From positions 177,320,001 through 177,384,000 of the forward strand of contig JBITNC010000001.1 in NCBI GenBank assembly GCA_050084985.1: a stretch of 64,000 bases of DNA, written 5' to 3'. Origin of the DNA: Nageia nagi (Eukaryota > Pinophyta). The position numbers and the translations under genes were made by a program. This document shows positions 24,857-35,939 of this stretch, piece by piece. The notes beneath the pieces were generated by a model, which did no database searches, was not told where the DNA came from, and saw nothing but the letters and a program-made list of their open reading frames with translations. The first letter of the stretch is position 1, and each line of letters opens with the position of its first letter.

Positions 24857-25689
24857 TGTTAACACATAAAAATGAATTTATGTTTTTAAATCAATAAATT
24901 AATGAAATATGCTTGGCCTAAATATATGTCTTCAATGTATTAAAGTGATAATATCAATGTTTGTCTTGAATATGAATTTTATAATGATTATCTTGAATAT
25001 TGCATGAATTATCTTGTCTATTGGTGTGTTTATCTTGAATATTGTGAATTATCCTTATTTATGTAGATGCATGCCGACCCATGGGTTGTATTATCTATTA
25101 TCTATATAAATAAGGGATCTAATAATAAGTCCACATAACAAGGATACACATGATCCCGCGTATGGTCTTGTAAGTAGCTACCCCTTAAGGTATCTCTTGG
25201 TACCGCCTACAAGGCTGTGGTTTGTGTGCTTCCTTTCGCAAGATATCCTGACATCCAAGATCTATTTTGATATCATACTGCTATCCGAGACATCCATATT
25301 GAAGTTCTGGACTTGATCAAGAAGTTAAGAATCATCAAACGAAGGTCGTCGATGCTCCTTTGTGAATGAAAGAACACTGTCGATGCTCTTATATTACTGA
25401 AACGAACCACCTGCGGTCCTCTTTTTGCATTTTCACAGGTCACAACGTTGTTGGAAAGGTAGCTCATTATCAATACATCGCCAATATCTTCATCTTTCGT
25501 TGTCAGGTACGTTTCGTGAGGTAAGTACACAAATTACAGTCTTGGTTGGTACAATTACATTTCTGAATTGGTTATTTTGTTTATTGTTATCTAGAATAAA
25601 TTGCTATCTGTAGCTTAAATACAGATAACATTGAGTTTGTAGATATTTGCCTATTTACTTATTTGCATGCTCAATTTTATTTGTAAACA
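24857..25689 (+). repeat. E1 5' LTR
   Basis: Begins TGTTAACACATAAAAATG and ends TTATTTGTAAACA. A TATA box, TATATAAATAAGGG, lies at 25104-25116, so U3 is about the first 280 bases. The R/U5 part contains palindromic motifs at about 25346-25386 and 25402-25420. The first roughly 280 bases are identical to the other LTR. About 30 differences, mostly transitions at CpG-like sites, fall in the rest. Confidence 0.95.
25104..25116 (+). promoter_or_regulatory. E1 LTR TATA box
   Basis: TATATAAATAAGGG, followed by ATCTAATAATAAGTCCACAT, is conserved in all four E1/E2 LTRs (TATATAAATAGGGATC in E2). It is the likely promoter of the element transcript. Confidence 0.65.
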
Positions 25690-25691
25690 TT

Positions 25692-25709
25692 TGGTGAACC
25701 CGACGTGAA
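25692..25709 (+). other. E1 primer binding site, complementary to tRNA-Trp
   Basis: TGGTGAACCCGACGTGAA starts two bases after the LTR. It is the complement of the conserved 3' end of plant cytosolic tRNA-Trp (TTCACGTCGGGTTCA plus CCA), an 18-base match by my recollection of that tRNA. E2 has the same site with one change (TGG to TAG) at 50887-50904. Most plant Copia and many Gypsy elements use tRNA-iMet instead. Confidence 0.75.
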
Positions 25710-25729
25710 ACATGCTTTCTGATTCAACA

Positions 25730-27948
25730 ATGAGTAGAGATATAAATGAATTATTAGATTATCCTCCATTAGTTCAATCATCGCCAGAACAAAATAAGAG
25801 AAAAAGAAAACATGGAAAGAAATAGAGCCAACGGGAAAATGCTAGATAAAATAAAAGAGATTGTCTCCTTGGATTATCAAAGATAAACTTTCGGATGAGG
25901 AATCCTATCATGGTGATACTGAAGATAATAATAGCTTGGATAATGAAACCTTTAAAGGAGGAGTCTTAGAAAATCTAGTTCCACCTTTAGAAAACAAATC
26001 ACAGTTGGTCCCTTATTGCTTGGTAAAATCTAACGATATGAACCTCACTGAAAATAAACTAAGGTTGATACAAAAATTCATAGAGCATTTTGGGGCATTC
26101 TACAAGTTCTCTGAAGATCCTACCATAGCTTATTCATTGCATAAAATCTATGAATGTTTAACCATGAATGGCCTCAGATTTTCCTTTAGAACATTTCTAG
26201 ATGAACCAATCTTTTTTTCAAACATCATAATCGATCATAATAGGACCGCTTACGATCTAAATCCTGTAGAAATGGACCGCCTGCAGCCCATTTCTACCAT
26301 GGAAAGTCATATCAACTTTTGTATGCTCCATCATGATCAAAACTCTTTTGCACCTAAGATAGTTAAACAAAATGTTTGTGAACCCTCTTCATCATCTTTG
26401 GCATTCGCATATCATAAACCAATAACATTAGAAGAAGATGATGATGAAATAATTGAGTTTGATGATGAGTCTGATAGTGAGTCAGAAATAGAATTTGAAA
26501 CAGACCCCGTTGCACAAAAACTTCTTAATGCTTACCCTTTATAGTCAGATAAAGAAAAGAAAATCAAAGAGATAGAGGTAAAGAAAATAACAAATACAAA
26601 ATCTTACCAGAAATCTCAATTGAGTGTAAGACAGGTCATCATGGGAGGACTAGAAAATCAACTGATTCATGAATGGAAAGAACAAATAGGAAGATTTACT
26701 CCTGGAATACTTGATTATGAAAGTGAGGAAGAACCTGGAAATCTTGATTTCATAAATAAGAAACCTGAGGATAGTCCAATCACACAAATTGAAAAAGAAA
26801 AATCAGATAAAATGAGAGCTCAATTAGCAAACATGGCTGAACAATTGAAAAAGCTAATACATTTAAATGAAGTAAAGGAGAAGGAACAACTAGAAGAAAG
26901 TCACCCCCTTTGTCCAAGATTAAGAAGTAAAATTTGGGAAGGGAAAGACATAGATTTTGACAAATATAATGGTAGGAGTGATCTGAGAATGCATATTGTA
27001 ATCTTTGAAGAAGCAGCTTATAGACATCAACATGATTCTGATATGTTAGCTAGACTTGTTTCACTTAGCCTAGGGAAAGAAGCATCCGACTGGTTCTACG
27101 GACTTGAAAATCAAAGCATCAAGAGTTATGAGCAACTAAAATGTGAATTCATAGATCAATATCAATATAACATAAAGAGAAAACCACTCATTATAGATCT
27201 TGCCAAAATGAAACAGAAAGAAAATCAACCATTTAGCAAGTTTGTATCCGAATGGAAGAAAATTGCAAAATTCATAAACTTGAATGAGAAAGAACTAAAA
27301 CACATGTTGATAAACTCCATAAGAGATGAGATGGTGCTTGAATTCTTTAACTATCTAGACCAACCCCTCTCTGAAATGATCAATTCCATGATTCGAAAAG
27401 AGCAACACATGATGAAAATTGGTTTGTGGAAACTTAGAAAAGAAGAAAGGGAAACTTCAACAATCAACATAATCACACAAGAAAAACACAAACAAAAATC
27501 AAGCAAACCTCTGACTCCCCGAGTATACACTAAAATCATAGAAGATCATAATGAGTTGTTGCAATCATTGTTGAAGAAGGGTCTAATTCAATTGCCACCT
27601 GTAAACCAACAAGCCACTAAAACTACAGGAGGATTTTGCCTATACCATAGAGTTCATGGCCACAAAACATGTGAATGTAAAAAATTCAGAGATATCATCC
27701 AAGATCTGGTAGATAGAAAGGCAATCTCATTTGAGAAACCTAACATAAAAGGGAAAGCTCCTGTGCATGCAGATAATAGAAACTTGGGAATCTACAAAGA
27801 CCCCATGCCCAAACATGACACAGGAGTAATGTATGCACAGGAAAATACAACAAAAAGCCCTACTATCACTGGGGCACCATGGTGTAAAAATCAACATGAA
27901 GCTAGCACTAGCGAGGGTGAGTTGCCCTTCGGAAATATCATTTGGTGA
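25730..27948 (+). pseudogene. E1 gag polyprotein, nearly intact
   Basis: A first ATG at 25730 (MSRDINELLDYPPLVQSS, then a basic KRKRKHGKK) runs to a TAG at 25823. After a frameshift the frame opened at about 25861 continues to 27948, interrupted only by one TAG at 26542-26544. At that point E2 has TGG (NAYPYWLDK against NAYPL-stop-SDK), so the stop is a single W-to-stop change. The second half holds the gag/capsid family blocks: DFDKYNGRSDLRMHIVIFEE, LSLGKEASDWFYGL, QLKCEFIDQYQYNIK, FSKFVSEWKKIAKFI. A finger-like CLYHRVHGHKTCECKKF follows near 27637-27690. The protein would form the particle that packages element RNA. It ends without any protease-like sequence. Confidence 0.85.
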
Positions 27949-28050
27949 GCACACATGATCATACTAATACTAACAAAACTAACATTAGGGTAGACATGCT
28001 AACCAACATTATGGCAGAGGAAATGGAGGATCTATTTTTATGTAAAAAGA

Positions 28051-28066
28051 GGAGCGCCAGTGCTCC
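28051..28066. repeat. Palindrome type A in E1 (GGAGCGCCAGTGCTCC)
   Basis: Interrupted palindrome GGAGC-(GCCAGT)-GCTCC between gag and the PMD gene. E2 has GGAGCACCAATGCTCC at 48547-48562, the same relative place. Related half-sites (GCATCGATG type) occur in both LTRs. Confidence 0.7.
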
Positions 28067-28119
28067 ATAGCTATCAGTGAAGATCGCCTGCGGTCCTCTT
28101 TCATGATCTATTTTTGTTG

Positions 28120-28300
28120 GAATGAAATTCATTGGATCCCACCTCTCCATCAAAGCTGTCAACATGTTGTGGTCATGAAACACATAATCAGTAAATGTAA
28201 GGTAGCTGAAGGAAATGTCCTCTAGTATACTCCGGGTTTCATCAGTTTATGGCCACTGTTGGGCAGTGGTGAAGGCGGCACTCTTACCGGATGGTCGCAT
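28120..28300 (-). pseudogene. E1 antisense PMD gene, 5' remnant
   Basis: The minus strand starts at ATG 28298-28300 with MRPSGKSAAFTTAQQW. After one in-frame TAA come ILEDISFSYLTFTDYVFHDH and NMLTALMERWDP. E2 has MRASKKSTTFTVAQQW, ISLSYLAFVDYIYHDRDMW and ALMERWDP at the start of its PMD gene, so the start codon and N-terminus are shared. After MERWDP the similarity stops. About 1.6 kb of PMD coding sequence present in E2 is missing, and the sequence jumps directly to the gag-PMD spacer. This copy can encode nothing useful, but it proves that the gene was in the family ancestor. Confidence 0.75.
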
Positions 28301-28392
28301 AAGGTATGAACAATTCTGTAAGAAAAGAGTGACAAAATGCAAGTCAGTATTAGATATGAAACAAAAATGGCAAAAAATAGTATTGGTAAAGA

Positions 28393-28469
28393 GGACCGCC
28401 CACGGTCTAGATCAGGTAAAAGGGACCACCCACGGTCCAAACTAGGGCAGAAAGGATTGCCAATGGTCC
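28393..28469. repeat. Cluster of three type B palindromes in E1
   Basis: GGACCGCCCACGGTCT (28393-28408), GGGACCACCCACGGTCC (28422-28438) and GGATTGCCAATGGTCC (28453-28469) follow one another every 29-31 bases. Each is an interrupted palindrome GGACC-N6-GGTCC, or a one-step decay of it. Further copies lie at 28081-28097, 29064-29079, 29115-29135 and in the LTRs. Confidence 0.75.
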
Positions 28470-29215
28470 TATTTCTGTGCATAAAGGTCGATAAAATTTA
28501 GGGTATAGGTGTGTACGAATGAGAATAGTACAACCATGATACCAGAAGTTCAAAAAAATAGAATGCAAAGGGAAAAATGAAGGGCTAGGGTATTCAACAG
28601 GAAAACCCTAGGGGCAATTTGGAAAACCAGTATATAGGTAGCTAAAATCTAAAAGCAGGTAAAAATATAGTAAGAAAAGGTAAGAGATGTAATGTACCTG
28701 ATGACCAGCAGGAGAATCAGCTACCAATGCAGCTCTGTGTCCATTTCAACGTGTGATTGGCAGGGCCATAGTGTGCAGCATGGTAGTACAAGAAATATCA
28801 CCTAGTGATAGTGACAAAATCACTAGCTAAACCTCTCTGAATCAGTCTCTCAAGCTCTAGGATACTCTCAGCTATGAAAATGATAGTGTCATCAAATGAG
28901 GAAGGGTGGGGCCCCTTTTATAGAAAAGTTAGGGCACATACTTCAAGATAAATTTTGATTTGAGCATTTGGTGTACGTGGACAAGCAACTAGGTATCAGT
29001 CTGGAATCCAAGGGTGATTCGTAAGGACCTGATCTTCATAATTTTCGATGAATCCTCAAGAAAAGGATTGCCTGTAGTCTCAGAATAAGACCGTTGGTGT
29101 TCTAAATCTACCAGAAAGGACCACCCACATTCCTTTATCTAGAAAATCAGCTTATCTAAGTATCATGGGTGCATCATAGGTGCTTGATCAACGTTATATC
29201 TAGGAGAATATTGCT
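28470..29215 (+). other. E1 interior between PMD start and tandem repeats; no gene
   Basis: No coding region. In PMD-gene orientation this is the upstream region, so it would contain any antisense promoter, but no convincing TATA box with good spacing was found. Two decayed type B palindromes occur at 29064-29079 and 29115-29135. Confidence 0.5.
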
Positions 29216-29239
29216 TTGAGTTTCATTTTTGCAGACCTA

Positions 29240-29790
29240 TGTTATCAGCTTATCATGTTTATGAGTGGAGTTCCAACTCCCATTATCAACTTATCATGTC
29301 TATGGGTGGAGTTCCAGCTCCCATCATCAACTTATCATGCCTCTTGGTGGAGTTTCATCTCCATCAATTTATCATTATTTTGCGAAGTTCGGTTCTTATG
29401 CAACTGCAGCATGCCTCTTGGTGCGAAGTCTCAGTTGTGGGGAACTTAGCTCTCATCAGCTTATCATGCCTCTTGGTGGAGTTTCAACTCCATCAGTTTA
29501 TCATTATTTTGTGGAGTTCAGTTCTTATGCAACTGCAGGATGCCTCTTGGTGCGAAGTCTCAGTTGTGTGGAACTTAGCTCTCACATATCAGCTTATCAT
29601 TATTTTTACGGAGTTCGATTCTTATGCAACTACAGCATGCCTCTTGGTGCGAAGTCTCAGTTGTGTGGAAATTAGCTCTCACATATCAGCTTATCATTAT
29701 TTTGCAGAGTTCAGTTCTTATGCAGCTGCAGCATATTTCTTGATGCGAAGTCTCAGTTGTATGGAACTTAGCTCTCCCCTGTGTGTTGTC
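29240..29790 (+). repeat. E1 internal tandem repeat
   Basis: About five copies of a roughly 95-110-bp unit built on TATCAGCTTATCATTATTTT, GGAGTTC, TTATGCAACTGCAGCATGCC, TCTTGGTGCGAAGTCTCAGTT and GGAACTTAGCTCTCA, preceded by shorter TTATCATGCCTCTTGGTGGAG units. The complement of the repeat in E2 (45236-45570) contains the same CATGCCTCTTGG core. Long ORFs crossing it in several frames are by-products of the repetition. Confidence 0.8.
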
Positions 29791-30209
29791 ATGTCTTGTC
29801 TTGTGATGTGGTCTTGTCAAGTTATCGTCAGGTCATCATGTGTGTCGTCATGGTTATCATGTCTTGTCTTGTGATGTGGTCTTATCAGGTCGTCTGTCAG
29901 GTCATTATCATGCGTGTTATCAGATTTGTTGTCATGGGTCATCAGTATTACGACAAGATTATCAGATTATTAGATATATCAGGCTATCACCTTCTACGGA
30001 AAAATGCAAGGGGCAAGCATGCCCAAGGTAATATCAAAAGGGAGTTTTTTCAACCTATATCTAGTACTAATAAGCTTTATCATGATGTTGTTTAAGTTTA
30101 GAATGGTTAGTGTTTATCATTGCTTATCAAAATTATTTGCTATGATGTTGTGTTTTTACTTTGAATGCAAAATCTCAATTCACCTCATGTTTCTTTCGAT
30201 TTCACATCC

Positions 30210-30222
30210 AAAGTGGGGCATC
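30210..30222 (+). other. E1 polypurine tract
   Basis: AAAGTGGGGCATC immediately before the right LTR. The identical sequence occurs in E2 (44902-44914, minus strand) and a near match in E3 (15935-15947). Confidence 0.8.
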
Positions 30223-31055
30223 TGTTAACACATAAAAATGAATTTATGTTTTTAAATCAATAAATTAATGAAATATGCTTGGCCTAAATATATGTCTTCA
30301 ATGTATTAAAGTGATAATATCAATGTTTGTCTTGAATATGAATTTTATAATGATTATCTTGAATATTGCATGAATTATCTTGTCTATTGGTGTGTTTATC
30401 TTGAATATTGTGAATTATCCTTATTTATGTAGATGCATGCCGACCCATGGGTTGTATTATCTATTATCTATATAAATAAGGGATCTAATAATAAGTCCAC
30501 ATAAAAAGGATACACATGATCCCACGTATGGTCTTGTAAGTGGCTACCCCTTAAGGTATCTCTTGGTACCACCTACAAGGCTGTGGTTTGTGTGCTTCCT
30601 TTCATGAGCTATCCTAACATCCAAGATCTATTCTGATATCATACTGCTATCTGAGACATCTATATTGAAGTTTTGGACTTGATCAAGAAGTTAAGAATCA
30701 TCAAACGAAGGCTATCGGTGCTCCTTTGCGAATGAAAGAACACCGTTGATGCTCTTATATTACTGAAATGGAACACCTATGGTCCTCTTTTTGCATTTTC
30801 ATAGGTCACAACGTTGTTGGAAAGGCAGCTCATTATCAGTACATCGCTAATATCTTCATCTTTCATTGTCAGGTACGTTCCGTGAGGTAAGTACACAAAT
30901 TACCGTCTTGGTTGGTACAATTACATTTCTGAATTGGTTATTTTGTTTATTGTTATCTAGAATAAATTGTTATCCGTAGCTTAAATATAGATAACATTGA
31001 GTTTGTAGATATTTTCCTATTTACTTATTTGCACGCTCAATTTTATTTGTAAACA
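30223..31055 (+). repeat. E1 3' LTR
   Basis: 833 bp, the same length as the 5' LTR, roughly 96% identical by eye. The differences are concentrated downstream of the TATA box, mostly C-to-T and G-to-A. Confidence 0.95.
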
Positions 31056-31060
31056 AGTAG

Positions 31061-32600
31061 CCATAGTAGTTGCAAGACAAGCTGACCTAGTTGATTCTAC
31101 CATTAAACAAACAATTGGTACCATCAGAATATAGAAATAGAGGATTCCCATTTTACAAAAAATTTAATTTGTTTCTACCATTAAACTATTGCTCCATAAT
31201 GAAATATTGAAGCTTGCAAACAGTTAGTGGTATCAAAATACAGAAACAGAGGATGCCCATTTTGCAGAGTTTTTAATGATAACCTAATTCATAATGCAGA
31301 AACAAAGGTTACCCATTTTGTAAAGTTTTTAATGATAACTCAATTCATAATACAGAAATAGAGGATGCCCATTTTGTAAAGTTTTTAATGATAACGCAAT
31401 TCATAACATAGATACAAAGGATGCCCAATGGACAAAAACAACAAACATGATGGATAACCTCAACAATCAAAAGCATGTCATGGTCAGGATGATTCTCACT
31501 CAATGTTGGCTCCCAAAAATGGCAAACAACATACAATAAGAGATATTACGGATATGTGTTCACATCAATAAGAAAAGTCATTTGAAAATAACATATATTG
31601 ACAACTATAATTTTAGATATAGAAAATGGAAGCAAGAATATAATGCATTTACAAATAATACCGATGACTGGCATAATTCATTCCAAGGAAAAAGGATAAT
31701 AACTATAAACAAATCAACTTAGGCACAACCATTATTATGATTGGTCCTAGATTGACATAGCGATCATCTATATATGTAGAAATTGCAGTTTCCACAATAC
31801 ATACTTGAAAAATAGACAAACCTGCAAGTATGATAATTCATTTTATGTTATCTGAGATGATTTGAAAGTATCCTATCTCACAATCTAGTAGATTCCAATA
31901 GCAAGATAATGTTATTTTCATCCTGCTCAAGATCTTAATGAAAAGAAAGTAATGAAAAGAAGTACAAACACAAACATAAAACATAAAGTCATGGCCATGA
32001 CATATAGACGAGATGGAAGAAAACATGAAAAAGCAAATTGAAAATCGAAAAAATATTAGTAAACTCAAAAACAAATCCAATAGTAATGTCCTCTCTAGTA
32101 CTCATTTTATTCTTATATAATCTTTAATGGTTACTTTTTTCAAATTCATCTACTCTCCAACAGTCTTTTTGGCCACCTCATTCAAATTAAAAATATGTCA
32201 TCTCTACAAATATCTTAATCATGAGGTGTATTGATATAAAGATTATTTTTATTTTTAATATTTAATAGTGCTAAGTATTGATATGAAGTTGTTATTCGTT
32301 CTTGTAAGGATTATTTTAATTACTTGTGTAATCTTAGATTTCATATGTTTAATATTTAATTTATGCTTTTTTTCCTTTTTATAAAATTTGAAATTTGATA
32401 TAAATGTTGTTGGTGATAAAAAAATTGTTACTGGGACTATAAAAGATACATATAGAAAGAGCAAAGAAGCATCAAGTGTAGCTTCAATGTGTAAGATTAA
32501 GAAGTAGAAAAAGAGTGTTGAATACAATAAGCCTGAGAGATGCAAAAAATCTACATATAGAGAGTCAAACAACTCCTTCAATATTTGAGATCAAAAATAA
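31061..32600. other. No gene; short tandem repeat at 31225-31430
   Basis: About four copies of a 55-bp unit (GATAACTCAATTCATAATAC, AGAAATAGAGGATGCCCATT, TTGTAAAGTTTTTAAT) lie at 31225-31430, with a looser one near 31130. The rest is AT-rich without recognisable coding content. Confidence 0.6.
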
Positions 32601-32659
32601 ATTTTTGATGTTGCAAGCAAAAGAAGTAACCCTAGAAGGTTTAGCAATAATATATCAAT

Positions 32660-33234
32660 GGGTGATCATTATAAAATATCCAAGGTTAATGTGATGATTC
32701 TAATTTGTAATTACCCATGGTTCGAAACAAGGTATGATAAATTTGGAACTTGTTATACTATGAGATCTGTTAGCAATCACTTTTGTCTAATGTGGATCAC
32801 TTCCCTAATATAGAGTGTAATAAATTTTTGGTCTTCAAAATTCATTAGTTAGGATTTTAGAGTACGGGAACCCTTGAATAAGAAATGAAACCAACCTTGA
32901 ATTTCATGGTAGAATAAGAAAATGTATATGAAATGCTCTTTAATCTCTGGTTTCATGTTGCATAATTTGCATATATATTAGTCTCTAAGGATATGACGGT
33001 TTGTCTCAATATACATTTGGTGTGAATAAACCCTTATTTTGATAAGGGGGAAATGGAGGTCATATGATATGTGTAGCCTAATATAATCAAGGGTAAAAAT
33101 AGAACCATTCTCAAGTTTTATGAATACTTGAAGATAATGTAAGAGCTTTGGTGAAAGCAATTTTCCTGGTTCAATCCACATTTTCCTCAAGTAAGCTAAG
33201 TAGATTTCCTTCTTGATTTTTTTGTTGATAACTC
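32660..33234 (-). pseudogene. C-terminal tail of a non-LTR (LINE) reverse transcriptase
   Basis: The minus strand reads LRISYDLHFPLIKIRVYSHQ-like sequence with MYIETNRHILRD. After one stop come YICKLCNMKPEIKEHFIYIF and FYHEIQGWFHFLF. This fits the tail that follows reverse transcriptase in many LINE proteins: LR.SSH.L.IETGR, then a finger C-x2-C...E.HF...Y..IR..F. The usual Cys in the HF...C position is replaced by Phe. The upstream end is cut by the CopB insertion at 33235. LINE lineage was not determined. Confidence 0.6.
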
Positions 33235-34210
33235 TGAAGATTTTGAAGAAAAATAATAATAATATAGCCAAAATATAGTAAGGTTGACCATAGGTGGAAT
33301 AAATAGGAAAAAAAAAGATGGAGGCCAAAATATATTATATTACAAAGAAGTGAAAAAATACTACAAGGCTCTCTTGGAGCTTAATAACAAAACATACACT
33401 ACTTTCTACTCTATATTTTTTTTACGCCTAGGCTATCTATATTATATGTACATAATTTGGTCAAAATAGAAATAAATGTAGCATGAGCTTCATGCATGCA
33501 TTTGGTTTTCCATTCTGTAGGAAATAAAGGAAGCCCATGCCCTTTTTGTTTGCACAACATTACATGTTGCAAACAGTAGAGGAAGCCCATATCCTTTTTG
33601 TTTGCATGACATCTAAAAAATATTAAATGGTTACAGAAGGTAGATTAATTTTCAACCATTCTTGTATAGAAATTAATATCAATATTCAAAAATTAATGTC
33701 GATGTTTAGAAATTAATGTCGATAGTTGAGCATTTAATTTCATAATAGAAATATCTTAGACAGACTTTTTCAAAGTGTTAATCTGGGTTCTAGAGTAAGA
33801 GAGATGTCGTAGCATAATAAGACCTAGGGTTTAATGTCTAAAATGATGATGTTTTACATACAAAATAATGGGTGCAAGTAGCAACCAAAGCTTGGAAGGT
33901 AGTAAGTCCCATAAAAAGAGAACCCAGATGCTAGAAATTAATTCCCATATAAGGAAGTCTCAGATGGAGTGAAATAGAGCCCAAAAAATAGTAGGGCCCA
34001 AAGAATGGAGATGCAAGGAGATAGTACCCAGAGAATGGAGATTCAAGGAGATAGTGCCCAAAGAATAGTAACACCCAGAGATGAGATAGAGATAAAACTC
34101 GAAAGGAGATAGCCTAACACCTAGAGAGTAAAAGTGTCACTCGAGAATGAAGATAGAGCCTAAAGTTTTCTAGTAATGCCTGAAGAATGGAGATTAACTA
34201 TTTTTAATCA
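33235..34210 (-). repeat. CopB 3' LTR
   Basis: 976 bp starting TGAAGATTTTGAAG and ending CTATTTTTAATCA. It is clearly homologous to 38420-39280 (shared AGTAAGGTTGACCA, GGAAGCCCATGCC and AGATAGCCTAACAC blocks). It is followed by CCCCCTTAATCTT, the reversed polypurine tract. Confidence 0.85.
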
Positions 34211-34223
34211 CCCCCTTAATCTT
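34211..34223 (-). other. CopB polypurine tract
   Basis: AAGATTAAGGGGG in element orientation directly precedes the TGATTA start of the 3' LTR. Confidence 0.7.
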
Positions 34224-34295
34224 CATGATAAAATAAGGATACAAATAAAAAAAGAAAAAAATATAATATATACAAAGTCCAACCAGTACCCTGTT

Positions 34296-34980
34296 CTAGT
34301 CAAGGTTCACCAACAATCCCCCTTGAATGTCTAAGGTATGGACTCTAAGCTGGCTATGAATGTAGCAAAAAAGATCCCTAGGTAATGGCTTTGTAAAGAT
34401 ATCTACAATTTGAGCATTAGTAGGATAATGGTGAAGTTGGATAACGCCATCTTCAACCAGATCTCTCATAAAGTGATGATGTATATCAATATGTTTTGTC
34501 CTACTATGAAACACAAGTTTTTGGTCATGGAAATTGTGTTGAGATTATCGTAATGCATTGAAATGGGGAGATCAACATCCATGCCCAAATCTTCAAATAA
34601 ATAAGAAATCTAAATGGCTTGTGTACAAGTGGTAGAGGAAGTAATATACTCAGCTTCTACTAATGAAAGTGCAATAGTGGATTACTTCTTGCTACTCCAT
34701 GAGACCAAAGATTCTTTAAATAAGAATCCATACCCTGATGTGCTATTTCGATAATCAAAACATTCGACCCAATCAACATCTATATAGGCTTATAAAATTG
34801 CCTGATCTAAGGATTTATACCAAAGCCCATATTAACGTGTGCCACTCACATAACATAGGATTTGCTTAGCTGCAATCCAATATGTCTGATGTGGTGAGTG
34901 CATGAATTGGGCTACTTTGCTAATAGTAAATATGATGTTCATCCTAGTAGCAATGAGATACATAAGTATACCTATTAAGG
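34296..34980 (-). pseudogene. CopB RNase H
   Basis: The open piece 34296-34514 reads FHSRTKHIDIHHHFMRDLV, then DGVIQLHHYPTNAQIVDIFT and KPLPRDLFCYI. This is the conserved end of Copia RNase H (RTKHIDi..HfiRe.v, diftKpL). Sequence up to 34980 continues the domain with several stops. It degrades the RNA strand during reverse transcription. Confidence 0.8.
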
Positions 34981-34981
34981 A

Positions 34982-35860
34982 TTAGTACATAGTGGCATAA
35001 ACATGTGGAGAGGAGTCCTTCTTCAATAGCTTGGCTCTGACAACAGGTAGTGTATCAACGAGGTTGCAATTTTGTATCTTAAAGCAAGCTAGTAGATCTT
35101 TCACATATTTGGAATAAGTGATCAAAATGCCACTGGAGTATTTCTTGACTTGTATGCCAAGAAAATAATTCATCTCTCTAAGAGCATTCATTTCAAATTC
35201 ACTAATTATAGCATTCTTAAATTGGTCTATCATAGCATCAGAGGTGCTAGTAAAAATAATATCATTAACATACAAGCACAGAATAAAGAAGTTTCTACCT
35301 TCAACTTTTGTGTACAATGTGCTTTCTATTGAGCATCTTTGATAACTATTTTTTTGAAGGTAACCATCAATCGTGGTGTACCATGCTCAAGGTGCTAGTT
35401 TAGGACCATAGAGAGCTTTTTTTAGTATATACACCTTTTTGTTTGATCAAAAATAATAAATCCTTTAGGCTACTTAACATAAATAACCTCCTTTAAATAT
35501 CTATTAAGGAAAGCAGATTTGACATCCATCTGATAGACTATCAATCCAAAATGAGAGGCAAGTGCAAGTAAAGGCCTCATAATTTCTAGTCGAGCCATCG
35601 GGGTAAAATTCTCATCATAATCTAGCCCTTCTTTTTGAGCATATCCTTAAGCAAATAGATGGGCTTTGTGCTTTGCAATACTCCCATCATGATTATGTTT
35701 CAATTTATAAATCCACTTGACACCAATTACCTTCTTATCGTTGGGAGTAGGTACAAGCTTCCAAGTGTCATTCTTCTGGATTTACTCAATCTTATCCTCC
35801 ATGGCTTTCTTTCAATCCTCATTGGAAATAGCTTTAGTATATGAGGAAGGCAAAACAAAT
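34982..35860 (-). pseudogene. CopB reverse transcriptase
   Basis: The open piece 34982-35317 reads FFILCLYVNDIIFTSTSDAM, then FEMNALREMNYFLGIQV and GILITYSKYVKDLLACFKI. The catalytic box YVDD is YVND, so the first Asp of the pair is lost. The N-terminal half (35320-35860) is recognisable from KARLVAKGF-like and VYVKQPKGF-like positions only loosely and is interrupted by stops. Confidence 0.75.
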
Positions 35861-35939
35861 GAGGATATTATATTTACCTCTTAATTTGTAGCTCTAGTTT
35901 GTGATCAAATCATTCTTTTGTTGAGCTCTTTATCCAGCA

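Larger units (their letters stand above)
24857..31055 (+). mobile_element. E1: gag-only LTR retrotransposon carrying an antisense PMD gene
   Basis: Identical-length LTRs (833 bp each: 24857-25689 and 30223-31055) are bounded by a perfect AGTAG duplication at 24852-24856 and 31056-31060. Inside lie a tRNA-Trp-like primer site, a gag gene, an antisense PMD gene remnant, a tandem-repeat block and a polypurine tract. The 4.5-kb interior shows no protease, reverse transcriptase, RNase H or integrase, so the element must rely on proteins from another element. The gag type (Cys-x2-His-x4-GH...C finger) is that of Gypsy lineages such as Tat/Athila. It is closely related to E2 (44106-51703). Confidence 0.9.

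Noticed and set aside
29216-29874. Overlapping ORFs of 77, 136 and 211 codons on the plus strand
   Set aside because: They run through the E1 tandem repeat in different frames. The repetition keeps frames open. No family resemblance and no conservation in E2.
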